Assembly: GCF_033406955.1 (NCBI RefSeq)
Contig: NZ_CP137734.1
Span: forward strand, 7,378,001-7,442,000
Direction of reading: 5' to 3'
Source: Streptomyces violaceoruber
GTDB taxonomy: Bacteria; Actinomycetota; Actinomycetes; Streptomycetales; Streptomycetaceae
Length of the DNA stretch: 64,000 nucleotides
The position numbers and the translations under genes were made by a program. Under the pieces are notes generated by a model. That model was not told the origin of the DNA and ran no database searches. It worked only from the letters and a program-made list of their open reading frames with translations. Numbering within the stretch: position 1 is the first letter of the stretch; each line of letters begins with the position of its first letter. Shown one piece after another: positions 54,006 to 61,544 of the stretch.

Positions 54006-55910
54006 ATGTCCCGTGATCACGCGCAGTCCGCCGAGACGCCGTTCCTCGAGCTGCTGGCCCGCGGCGCCTCCGCCGACGCCTACGAGCAGCCGGTGCTGCT
54101 CGCCCGCGCCGAGGGCGGACCGGCCGAGCGGACCGACGCGCTCCAACGGGCCAAGCACCTCGCGCTGCGGGTGCGCTCGGAGCTGGAGGGCCGGCGCAGG
54201 CGCGAGGCCGAGCTTTCCGCGCTGTTCGAGACCGCCCACGACCTCGCGGGACTGCGGGACCTGGACGCGGTACTGCGCGCGATCGTGCAGCGCGCCCGCT
54301 CCCTGCTCGGCACCGACGTCACCTACCTCAGCCTCAACGACCCCGACCGCGGCGACACCTACATGCGGGTCACCGAGGGCTCGGTCGCCGCCCGCTTCCA
54401 GCAACTGCGGCTCGGCATGGGGGAGGGCCTCGGCGGCCTCGTCGCCCAGACCGCCCGCCCCTACGTCACCGACGACTACTTCAAGGACGCCCGCTTCCAG
54501 CACACCGGCACCATCGACGCGGGCGTGCGCGACGAGGGCCTGGTCGCCATCCTCGGCGTACCCCTCATGCTCGGCCACCACGTCATCGGCGTGCTCTTCG
54601 CCGCGGACCGGCGGGCCAGGGTCTTCGAACGCGAGCAGATCGCCCTGCTCGGCTCCTTCGCCGCCCTGGCGGCCGCCGCCATCGACACCGCCAACCTGCT
54701 CGCCGAGACCCGCTCGGCCCTCGCGGGCCTGGAGCGGGCCAACGAGATCATCCGGGACCGCAGCGGTGTCATCGAGCGCGCCTCCGACGTCCACGACCGG
54801 CTCGCCGAGCTCGTCCTGCGCGGCGGCGGGGTGCACGACGTGGCGGCCGCCGTCTCGCAGGTGCTGGACGGCACCGTTGAGTTCACCGAGGCGGCCGCGG
54901 CACCCGAGTACGCGCTGGAGGCGTCCCGCGCCGACGGACACGTGGTGCGGCACAAGGACGACTGGATCGCCGCCGTCGCCGCCGGTGACGAGCTGTTCGG
55001 CGCCCTCGTCCTGCGCGGGCACCCCGGACTCGACCCCGTCGACCAGCTCACCCTCGAACGCGCCGCGATGGTCACCTCCCTGCTGCTGCTCGCCCGCCGC
55101 TCCGCCGCCGAGGCCGAACAGCGGGTCCGCGGCGAGCTCCTGGACGACCTGCTCGACGCCCGCGACCGCGATCCGCGCCTGCTGGACGACCGGGCCCGAC
55201 GGCTGCACGCCGACCTGTCCGCCACACACGTCGTCCTCGCCGCCCGCCTCGACGCCACCGAGACCGACGCCGACCAGGAGGCGGACGCGCGCCGGCGCCT
55301 GTGGGCCGCGGCCTCCCACCTCGCCGCGACCCGGCACGGCCTGGCCGCCGCCCGGGACGGCGGCACCGTACTGCTGCTGCCGCTGACGGACAGCGACAGT
55401 GCCACCGATCTGGCCCGCCGCACCGCCCGGCACCTGGGCCGCGCGGTCCACGAGGCCGTCACCGTCGGCGCCTCCGCGCCCGTACGGGATCTCGCCGCCC
55501 GTCCCGAGGCCGTGGCCGCCGCCTACACCGAGGCCGGACGCTGCCTGGACGCCCTGCGCCTGCTGGGCCGGGGCGGGGACGGCGCGGCGGCCGAGGACTT
55601 CGGCTTCCTGGGCCTGCTGCTGGCCGGAGATCAGGACGTACCGGGGTTCGTCGACCGCACCATCGGCCAGGTCGTCGCCTACGACGAGCGGCGCGGCACG
55701 GAACTCGTCCGCACCCTCGGCGCGTACTTCGCCTGCGGGATGAGCCCGGCCCGGACGAAGGAGGCCCTGCACGTCCACGTGAACACCGTCGCCCAGCGCC
55801 TCGAGCGCGTCGGCCGGCTCCTGGGCGACGACTGGCAGAGCCCCGACCGCGCGCTGGAGATACAACTGGCCCTCAGACTCCACCGGTTGTCGGCCCCGGC
55901 ACGGCACTGA
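54006..55910 (+). CDS. GAF-domain PucR-type transcriptional activator
   Basis: 634 residues. A coiled segment at about 45-75 (LRVRSELEGRRRREAELSALF) leads into a GAF domain (about 75-235: GMGEGLGGLVAQTARPYV, LGVPLMLGHHVIGVLFAADRR). A central region of the PucR/CdaR type follows, ending in the C-terminal helix-turn-helix MSPARTKEALHVHVNTVAQRLERVGRL region. It likely senses a small metabolite and controls the adjacent 3-hydroxybutyrate dehydrogenase and transporter genes. ATG 54006 is chosen; GTG 54000 and ATG 53988 are in frame too. Confidence 0.85.
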   Translation: MSRDHAQSAETPFLELLARGASADAYEQPVLLARAEGGPAERTDALQRAKHLALRVRSELEGRRRREAELSALFETAHDLAGLRDLDAVLRAIVQRARSLLGTDVTYLSLNDPDRGDTYMRVTEGSVAARFQQLRLGMGEGLGGLVAQTARPYVTDDYFKDARFQHTGTIDAGVRDEGLVAILGVPLMLGHHVIGVLFAADRRARVFEREQIALLGSFAALAAAAIDTANLLAETRSALAGLERANEIIRDRSGVIERASDVHDRLAELVLRGGGVHDVAAAVSQVLDGTVEFTEAAAAPEYALEASRADGHVVRHKDDWIAAVAAGDELFGALVLRGHPGLDPVDQLTLERAAMVTSLLLLARRSAAEAEQRVRGELLDDLLDARDRDPRLLDDRARRLHADLSATHVVLAARLDATETDADQEADARRRLWAAASHLAATRHGLAAARDGGTVLLLPLTDSDSATDLARRTARHLGRAVHEAVTVGASAPVRDLAARPEAVAAAYTEAGRCLDALRLLGRGGDGAAAEDFGFLGLLLAGDQDVPGFVDRTIGQVVAYDERRGTELVRTLGAYFACGMSPARTKEALHVHVNTVAQRLERVGRLLGDDWQSPDRALEIQLALRLHRLSAPARH

Positions 55911-55952
55911 CCCCCGCGCGCACGGGCGCACGGGGGCGGTGACGGGGGCGGC

Positions 55953-57341
55953 TCAGACGGTGCGCGCCCGCTGCGCACGGGAGTCGGACACCGGCCCGTC
56001 CTCGTCCGCGTCGCCGGCGACGGAGTCCACCTCCGCGAGGTCCCGGTGCCGGGTCTCCCGGGCCACTCCCACGGCGAACAGCGTCAGCACGGCCGCCGCG
56101 ATGACATACAGCGAGATCGGCGTCGAGCTGTCGTACTCGGACAGCAGCGCGGTGGCGATCAGCGGCGCCGGAGCACCAGCCGCCACGGAGGCGAACTGGG
56201 CGCCGATCGAAGCCCCCGAATAACGCATCCGGGTCGCGAACATCTCGGAGAAGAAGGCCGCCTGGGGCGCGTACATGGCGCCGTGCAGCACCAGCCCCAC
56301 GGTCACCGCGAGCAGCAGACTGCCGAAGTGGCCGGAGTCGATCAGCATGAAGAAGGGGAACATCCACAGCCCGACACCGGCCGCCCCCAGCAGGTACACG
56401 GGGCGCCGGCCGATCCGGTCCGACAGGGCGCCCCAGGCCGGTATGACCGCGAAGTGCACGGCCGAGGCGATCAGCACAGCGTTGAGCGCGGTCTGCTTGG
56501 AGACGTCGGCCGTGGTCGTGGCGTACACGAGGATGAAGGCCGTGATGACGTAGTAACTGATGTTCTCCGCCATCCGCGCGCCCATCGCGATCAGCACGTC
56601 GCGCCAGTGGTGCCGCATCACGGCGACCAGCGGAAGCGGCTCGGCCTTCGCCTTCCGCGACTCCGCCTGCGCCAAGGCCTGCTTGAAGACCGGTGATTCG
56701 TCGACAGACAGACGAATCCACAAACCGACCATGACCAGGACCCCGGAAAGCAGGAACGGAATCCGCCAGCCCCAGCTGTTGAACGCGGCGTCCGACAGCA
56801 CGGCCGTGAGCAACGACAGCACCCCGGTCGCGAGCAGTTGCCCGGCCGGCGCCCCGGTCTGCGGCCACGACGCCCAGAACCCGCGCCGCCGCGCGTCCCC
56901 GTGCTCCGACACCAGCAGTACGGCCCCGCCCCACTCACCGCCGAGGGCGAAACCCTGGACGAGCCGCAGCACGGTCAGCAGCACGGGAGCGGCCGTGCCG
57001 ACGGTCGCGTGGGTGGGGAGCAGCCCGATCGCGAACGTCGCCCCGCCCATCATCAACAGGCTCAGCACCAGCAACTTCTTACGCCCGAGCCGGTCACCGT
57101 AGTGCCCGAACACCAGGGCCCCGACCGGCCGCGCGGCGAACCCGACGGCATAGGTCAGGAACGACAACAGCGTGCCGACCAGCGGGTCGGAGTCCGGGAA
57201 GAACAACTCGTTGAACACGAGCGCGGCGGCGGAACCGTAGAGGAAGAAGTCGTACCACTCGATGGTGGTGCCGATGAGGGACGCGGCGACGATGCGCTTG
57301 AGGTTGTTCGGGGCTGGTGGAGCGGTTGCGGGCGACGACAT
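55953..57341 (-). CDS. MHS-family MFS transporter
   Basis: 462 residues, twelve predicted helices. The metabolite:H+ symporter family marks are near the N-terminus (GTTIEWYDFFLYGSAAALVF) and the cytoplasmic loop GDRLGRKKLLV, repeated in the second half as SDRIGRRPVYLL. Such carriers take up small organic acids by proton symport; beside a 3-hydroxybutyrate dehydrogenase, uptake of 3-hydroxybutyrate or a similar acid is plausible. It converges on the GAF/PucR gene. An AGGAAG site precedes ATG 57341. Confidence 0.9.
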   Translation of the reverse strand: MSSPATAPPAPNNLKRIVAASLIGTTIEWYDFFLYGSAAALVFNELFFPDSDPLVGTLLSFLTYAVGFAARPVGALVFGHYGDRLGRKKLLVLSLLMMGGATFAIGLLPTHATVGTAAPVLLTVLRLVQGFALGGEWGGAVLLVSEHGDARRRGFWASWPQTGAPAGQLLATGVLSLLTAVLSDAAFNSWGWRIPFLLSGVLVMVGLWIRLSVDESPVFKQALAQAESRKAKAEPLPLVAVMRHHWRDVLIAMGARMAENISYYVITAFILVYATTTADVSKQTALNAVLIASAVHFAVIPAWGALSDRIGRRPVYLLGAAGVGLWMFPFFMLIDSGHFGSLLLAVTVGLVLHGAMYAPQAAFFSEMFATRMRYSGASIGAQFASVAAGAPAPLIATALLSEYDSSTPISLYVIAAAVLTLFAVGVARETRHRDLAEVDSVAGDADEDGPVSDSRAQRARTV

Positions 57342-57555
57342 CGGCACCACTTCCTGGGGTGTGACGGGGACGTTTGCGTGTCGCCACACCGTAGGAATCC
57401 GCAGGTCAGCCGCACATGTGGCGGGGCAACATAGTTCGAGGGTCAGCTATGCGCGCGGCCACCATGCCGGCTTGTGAAAAGGCGTCGCAGGGGATCGGTG
57501 GTGATCGAAACGAGTGCCGTCCGGGACGCGTAGTTCAACACGATTTGACGGTGCG

Positions 57556-57643
57556 GTGCTGACTCCCGTGCTGGTTTGGTGCTGACTAAAATCCCACGTC
57601 ATCACCCGTGCTCACCTGTTCCGTGCTGACTTGGTGCTGACTA
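57556..57643 (+). repeat. GTGCTGAC repeat cluster
   Basis: Four GTGCTGAC copies begin at 57556, 57579, 57623 and 57634, all in one orientation; copies 2 and 4 are part of a 13-bp direct repeat TTGGTGCTGACTA. Spacings are 23, 44 and 11 bp, close to multiples of a helical turn. It could be a binding array for a regulator or recombinase. Confidence 0.6.
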
Positions 57644-58085
57644 CGCTCCGTTGAACTCGGGCATCTGGGATTGATCGACTCAGAGTCGTTGCGTGGCAGG
57701 TGACCGGACTGAGAGACCGAGTCCGGCCTTGCCGCTCAGCCGCCGTCGGCACGGGCAAGGCGCTGCGTCTGGGCACGGTGCATCCTGGTCCCAGGAGGTT
57801 CTTCGTCTGCTGGTGGTACAGCGGTTGCGCGCCCCTGAACTGTGGTGATGGCGCAAAAGGTAGCCTTCGTGGCTCAGTTGGTCCGCGTATGGTCCGGATC
57901 TTGCTGGAAGGGCGACGCCGGATGGGAGTCGCCGCATCTGCGGTACCACATGGCACAGGTTGTAAAGACCGTCCATGGGCGTCCACGTCAGTCCAGGGCA
58001 GGTGCGTAGTAGCAGGTCAGGGCATCGCGGTCCGGGGGAGTCGGCGTAGTTGGTGACAGACTTGTGAGAGCGCCGGTGATACGGC

Positions 58086-58118
58086 GAAGCCCCGTCGGAA
58101 ACATCACGACGGGGCTTC
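58086..58118. terminator. Strong hairpin in the gene-poor spacer
   Basis: Twelve-base perfect arms (GAAGCCCCGTCG and its complement) enclose a nine-base loop. No annotated gene ends here, so it may end an unrecognised transcript from the left or back up the terminator at 58404. Confidence 0.75.
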
Positions 58119-58403
58119 CGCATGGAGGGGGCTATGACAGAGTGCGGCGTCCGGCAGCACGGGCACTGACGCTTGGACTCCCGGCTCTGGAGCACCGGGA
58201 GCAAGGATGCCGGGCGTGGTAGGGCCTGGCCGACCACACGGCACACACGTTCGCTCAGCCCGCCGAACGGCTTTGCCTTCGCGAATGTGGCGAGTCCCTC
58301 GACTGGCCAGTGTGCCTTCAGAGCGCGACCAGGAGGCGGTGTCCAAACCATCGACGGAAGATCGCGGTGCCCCGTCATAGGGGCAATGCGGCCAGCGTTG
58401 CTG

Positions 58404-58449
58404 CCGTTCGGCGTGGCGGCCTCATCTTCGAGGCCGCCACGCCGAACGG
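58404..58449 (-). terminator. Twenty-base-pair hairpin after the PIWI gene
   Basis: Arms 58404-58423 and 58430-58449 are perfect complements of 20 bases with a six-base loop (ATCTTC). It lies 19 bp beyond the stop of the leftward PIWI gene and should end the island operon efficiently; by symmetry it also blocks transcripts from the left. Confidence 0.9.
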
Positions 58450-58468
58450 CTCGGAGCCGTCCCGGTAT

Positions 58469-61453
58469 CTACAGGTCGGTGCCGCTGGCTTCCTTCAGGA
58501 TTTCCATGCTCTCAGGGTCCTTCGGCTCGGAGCGTCGGTACTGGGGGTGGCCAAGGTCCATCTGAAGCGCGGCGTGGAGCGGGGCCGGGTATCGCGTCCG
58601 GTCTGACCAGGAGAGCGCCTGGTGACAAAGCCGCGCCGCGGCAACCGCGAGAATCTCTCGGTCGTAGCCGTCCCGCGTGTGCATCGGGGTGATCTCCCTG
58701 GTGGTCATGCTGTACCAGGGTGCGTTCAGTTCGTTCTCCTTGCGCTCGTCGGCATTCTTCGATGCTTTCCCCGGGTCGGCGCGCCAGCGGGTCTTCCACT
58801 GCCCATGGCGCTTCTTGCCGTAGTTGCGGGGTTCGGTGAACAGGAACCAGGGGTGGCCTTCGGGCCGGGCTTCCGGGTAGTAGAGGTCGCTGGAGGTCTT
58901 GAGCGGGACGGTCTTGCCGTTCTTCTGCTTCTCGGTGACGGCGACCAGACGGGGCATTTCCGCCTGCGCGCAGTTCATGCGGATGATGCTGACCGGATTC
59001 CAGGACGGGGGCAGTCCGCTTGCGGGGAGCCAGAGGCGCGGGTCCCCGGGATCTTTTCCGAGGCCCTGCTTGTTGTTGTGGAGGCCGGGCCATACACGGC
59101 GGCTGGCGTGACCGTCGATCATCAAGGCGTAGGGCAGGCCGTCGAGTTCGTCGTGGAGCTCTTGGAGGGCGGTGCGGACGTCTTCACCGGCCTGTGCCCA
59201 GCGCTGGATTTCGCCGTCGCCGTTTTCAGTGTGAAGAGGGTAGTTGGCGGCGTGGAAGTTGCTCTGTGCGAGGGCGTAGTGCTCCCACTGCGGGTGGATG
59301 TTGCTCCAGCCGATCATGCGCCACGGGCCGCCGGGTTCAGGGGAGGGGATGATCACGCTGGCGGTGATGATCCTTTTGGGCTGGCCCTTGTACTTGCGGT
59401 CCGTGGCCTGCTTGCGGATGTGGATGCCGCAGAAGGCCATGCAGGGCAGCGGGTAGGGGTCGTCGCCGGGGTAGAGGGCACGCTCGAAGCGGTTGTCCAC
59501 GACCCCGCACGAACGGTAGAGGTCCAGCAGACCCATGTAGACGCGGTGATCCTCGAAGGCTTTCGCGGGCCTCTTGATGATGGTGAAGGTCTTGGTGAAC
59601 GGGTCGTACTCGCGGCCGACGAGGAATTGGGACGGGACTGCAGCCTTGGCGAGCTCCCGGACGACTTGGTGCTTGGCGTCGTTCTCCGCCAGGGCGGTCT
59701 TCACTTCGGCGGGCTTCATGCCCTCGTGTTCCTCGCCGCGCACCGGGATCTCTGTCTCACACCAGGCGGCGAGGAGGACGCCGGGTTCTGCGAAGGTGCC
59801 GGCGATCCTTTGGGCGTCAGTGGCGCGCTGAGTGCCGGGGCCGTGCTCCAGCAGGGCTTCGGCGTTGCAGAAGACAGCTTCGATGCCGTCTGCGAGCGGG
59901 AAGGACTTCTTTCCGCCAGGGTCCGGATCGATGCCCTCCGGGTCCAGCCCGTAGGGGTGGGCGAGACCGTGGATCATCCGCGTGAGGGTCGCGTCGCGGT
60001 ACCACAGGCACAGGATGCGGAGTTTCTTGTATCCGGCCGCTTCGATGGAACGGCGAATACCCTCCGGGGAGGGCTTGCCGATGAGATCGACGTATTCGCC
60101 ATCCTGCTTCTTCTGTTTCTTCTCTTTCTCCTGGGCGGCGGTGGCGGGCTCGTGGGAACGCTTACCGAAGACATTCCCCTTCGACTTCAGGTCGAGCAGG
60201 GAGACGGCGTCACCGAAGACTCGCTGGATGTGTTCCCGCAGCAGGGAGAGATGGTAGATGCCGGCGCCGGTACCGACGGCGAAGGAGTCCGTCTTCGGCA
60301 TGGTCGGCCTGATCGCGCCAGGAGGAGGAGTCAGGATGTCGATCCTCTTGCCATTTTCGTCCCTGGCGTTCAGGCGGCTGCGCTCACCGGCGACGCTTTC
60401 CTCGATGGCGTTGAGCGATGACCGGTCGGCGTCCATCTTCGCCAGGATTTCCAGCGCATGCTTGTTCGTCTGTCGCAGACCGCGCCCATCCAGGGACACA
60501 GACATGATCGGCCGGTCTGTTCCCTGGTCCACGAGAACGGTGCTGGCGTGGATCACCGTGTTGTTGATGCGCCGGATGTGAGCGTCAAGATTCAGGACGG
60601 GGTTCGGCTCGGCCGTGTAGGTGGCCATCTTCACCGACAGGCGGGACAGCGCGTACTGGACTTGACTGCGGGTGGGGTTCTCGGGACGGGCCTTGAGCGC
60701 TTCGGCGAGGTCGACCGGGTGGGCGAGGGTGGCGAAGACCGGGCCGATGGGCTGTTCCCAGGCGATCAGGTCACCGTTGCTGATGGGCCGGTACTGCACG
60801 GCCGCGACGTTGTCGGAGGGCTGCCAGCCGACGGTCCTGTGTTTCACCTGGCCGTTCGTCGCCTCGTACGCCTCACGGACCGGCTCGACTTCCCGGTCGA
60901 GGAAGGGCTTTGCCGCCAGCTTCTTGGCGATGTGCCACTTCACCGCCTCATAGGCCCAGCTGTCCGGACTGGCGGGCTTGCCGTCTTCCTCCTGGAGGAT
61001 GTTCTTAGCCAGGCTTCGGCGCTCAGGAGCGACGTCCGCGACCAGTCGGGCCAAGGTGGGTGGATCCATGAAGGGGATCTCATCCAGAGGAATCCGGCGG
61101 ACGATGCCTTCCAGGTAAGTGAAGACCGTCCTGAGGGCGTCGGGCTCCACGGGGTTGAGCGTCACCATGAAGGCCAGGTACTTGTCCAGGTAGACGTAGC
61201 CATCGGTGATCTGCTGGAGCACGGTGACAGCGATGGAATAGGGGACCAGGAAGGGGTCGGATTCCTGGACACCCTTGATCCATTTCGCGTTCTTTGAGGC
61301 CGTGCTCCCCAAATCCCGCCAGGCCGTGCGGATGGGCGAGTGGTAGTCGCCGAAGTCCCAGACCAGGGCGGTCATGCCGTCCAGGAGCTCGGGGGTGCAC
61401 CGGATCGATGTGGTGTGCGCGGTGAGATCCCGCTGCGTGTTGCTTCGCCCCAT
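58469..61453 (-). CDS. Prokaryotic PIWI protein of the pPIWI_RE class
   Basis: 994 residues from ATG 61453 (GAGG 11 bases upstream); an in-frame ATG at 61573 overlapping the helicase end would add 40. The N-terminal 450 residues match nothing catalytic, as expected for the X/MID-like regions of pPIWI_RE. A Lys-rich low-complexity stretch (EKEKKQKKQ) precedes the C-terminal RNase H-like PIWI region. There, PYALMIDGHASRRVWPGLHN has the first-strand aspartate D780, and IIRMNCAQAEMPR has R825 and E832, candidates for the R and E that name the family. It would bind guide or target nucleic acid. G+C is visibly lower than in neighbours, suggesting transfer. Family assignment is from memory of the pattern, without a search. 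Confidence 0.75.
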   Translation of the reverse strand: MGRSNTQRDLTAHTTSIRCTPELLDGMTALVWDFGDYHSPIRTAWRDLGSTASKNAKWIKGVQESDPFLVPYSIAVTVLQQITDGYVYLDKYLAFMVTLNPVEPDALRTVFTYLEGIVRRIPLDEIPFMDPPTLARLVADVAPERRSLAKNILQEEDGKPASPDSWAYEAVKWHIAKKLAAKPFLDREVEPVREAYEATNGQVKHRTVGWQPSDNVAAVQYRPISNGDLIAWEQPIGPVFATLAHPVDLAEALKARPENPTRSQVQYALSRLSVKMATYTAEPNPVLNLDAHIRRINNTVIHASTVLVDQGTDRPIMSVSLDGRGLRQTNKHALEILAKMDADRSSLNAIEESVAGERSRLNARDENGKRIDILTPPPGAIRPTMPKTDSFAVGTGAGIYHLSLLREHIQRVFGDAVSLLDLKSKGNVFGKRSHEPATAAQEKEKKQKKQDGEYVDLIGKPSPEGIRRSIEAAGYKKLRILCLWYRDATLTRMIHGLAHPYGLDPEGIDPDPGGKKSFPLADGIEAVFCNAEALLEHGPGTQRATDAQRIAGTFAEPGVLLAAWCETEIPVRGEEHEGMKPAEVKTALAENDAKHQVVRELAKAAVPSQFLVGREYDPFTKTFTIIKRPAKAFEDHRVYMGLLDLYRSCGVVDNRFERALYPGDDPYPLPCMAFCGIHIRKQATDRKYKGQPKRIITASVIIPSPEPGGPWRMIGWSNIHPQWEHYALAQSNFHAANYPLHTENGDGEIQRWAQAGEDVRTALQELHDELDGLPYALMIDGHASRRVWPGLHNNKQGLGKDPGDPRLWLPASGLPPSWNPVSIIRMNCAQAEMPRLVAVTEKQKNGKTVPLKTSSDLYYPEARPEGHPWFLFTEPRNYGKKRHGQWKTRWRADPGKASKNADERKENELNAPWYSMTTREITPMHTRDGYDREILAVAAARLCHQALSWSDRTRYPAPLHAALQMDLGHPQYRRSEPKDPESMEILKEASGTDL

Positions 61454-61544
61454 GAGCGGGGGTACCTCGTCTCTCGGTCTCTCCGCTTGGGAGAGGATGC
61501 GGGTCCGTCTCCGCCGCGGCAAGGCGGCGACGGGCGTGGTCAGT

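Larger units (their letters stand above)
57342..58403. other. Gene-poor spacer with short repeats; possible island boundary
   Basis: I see no convincing gene in this stretch of just over 1 kb: open frames here lack ribosome sites, domain matches and streptomycete codon bias. GTGCTGAC occurs four times (57556, 57579, 57623, 57634), two of them within an exact TTGGTGCTGACTA repeat (57576-57588 and 57631-57643). GTTCAAC (57533-57539) and GTTGAAC (57650-57656) bracket that cluster. Further on, short hairpin-prone segments lie around 57890-57950 and a strong hairpin at 58086-58118. Together with the change in composition to its right, this looks like the edge of an accessory island or a non-coding transcript region. 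Confidence 0.5.

Noticed and set aside
57868..57960. TGGCTCAGTTGGTCCGCG resembles a tRNA D-arm, suggesting a tRNA gene or attachment site
   Set aside because: No seven-base acceptor stem pairs around it and no GGTTCRA T-arm follows at the right distance; it may be a chance match or a tRNA fragment, not a gene.
58404..58449. Long inverted repeat as a transposon end
   Set aside because: It is a single compact hairpin with a six-base loop directly after a stop codon; no transposase is present in the window, so a terminator is the simpler reading.
57680..58565. Open frames of 118-232 codons in the spacer
   Set aside because: They have no ribosome sites, poor codon bias, overlapping hairpins and no recognisable domains.
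58469..61453. Assignment as a canonical long prokaryotic Argonaute
   Set aside because: I saw no PAZ/MID signature such as the YK motif and no clear DEDX set; the R/E pattern and helicase neighbour fit pPIWI_RE better.
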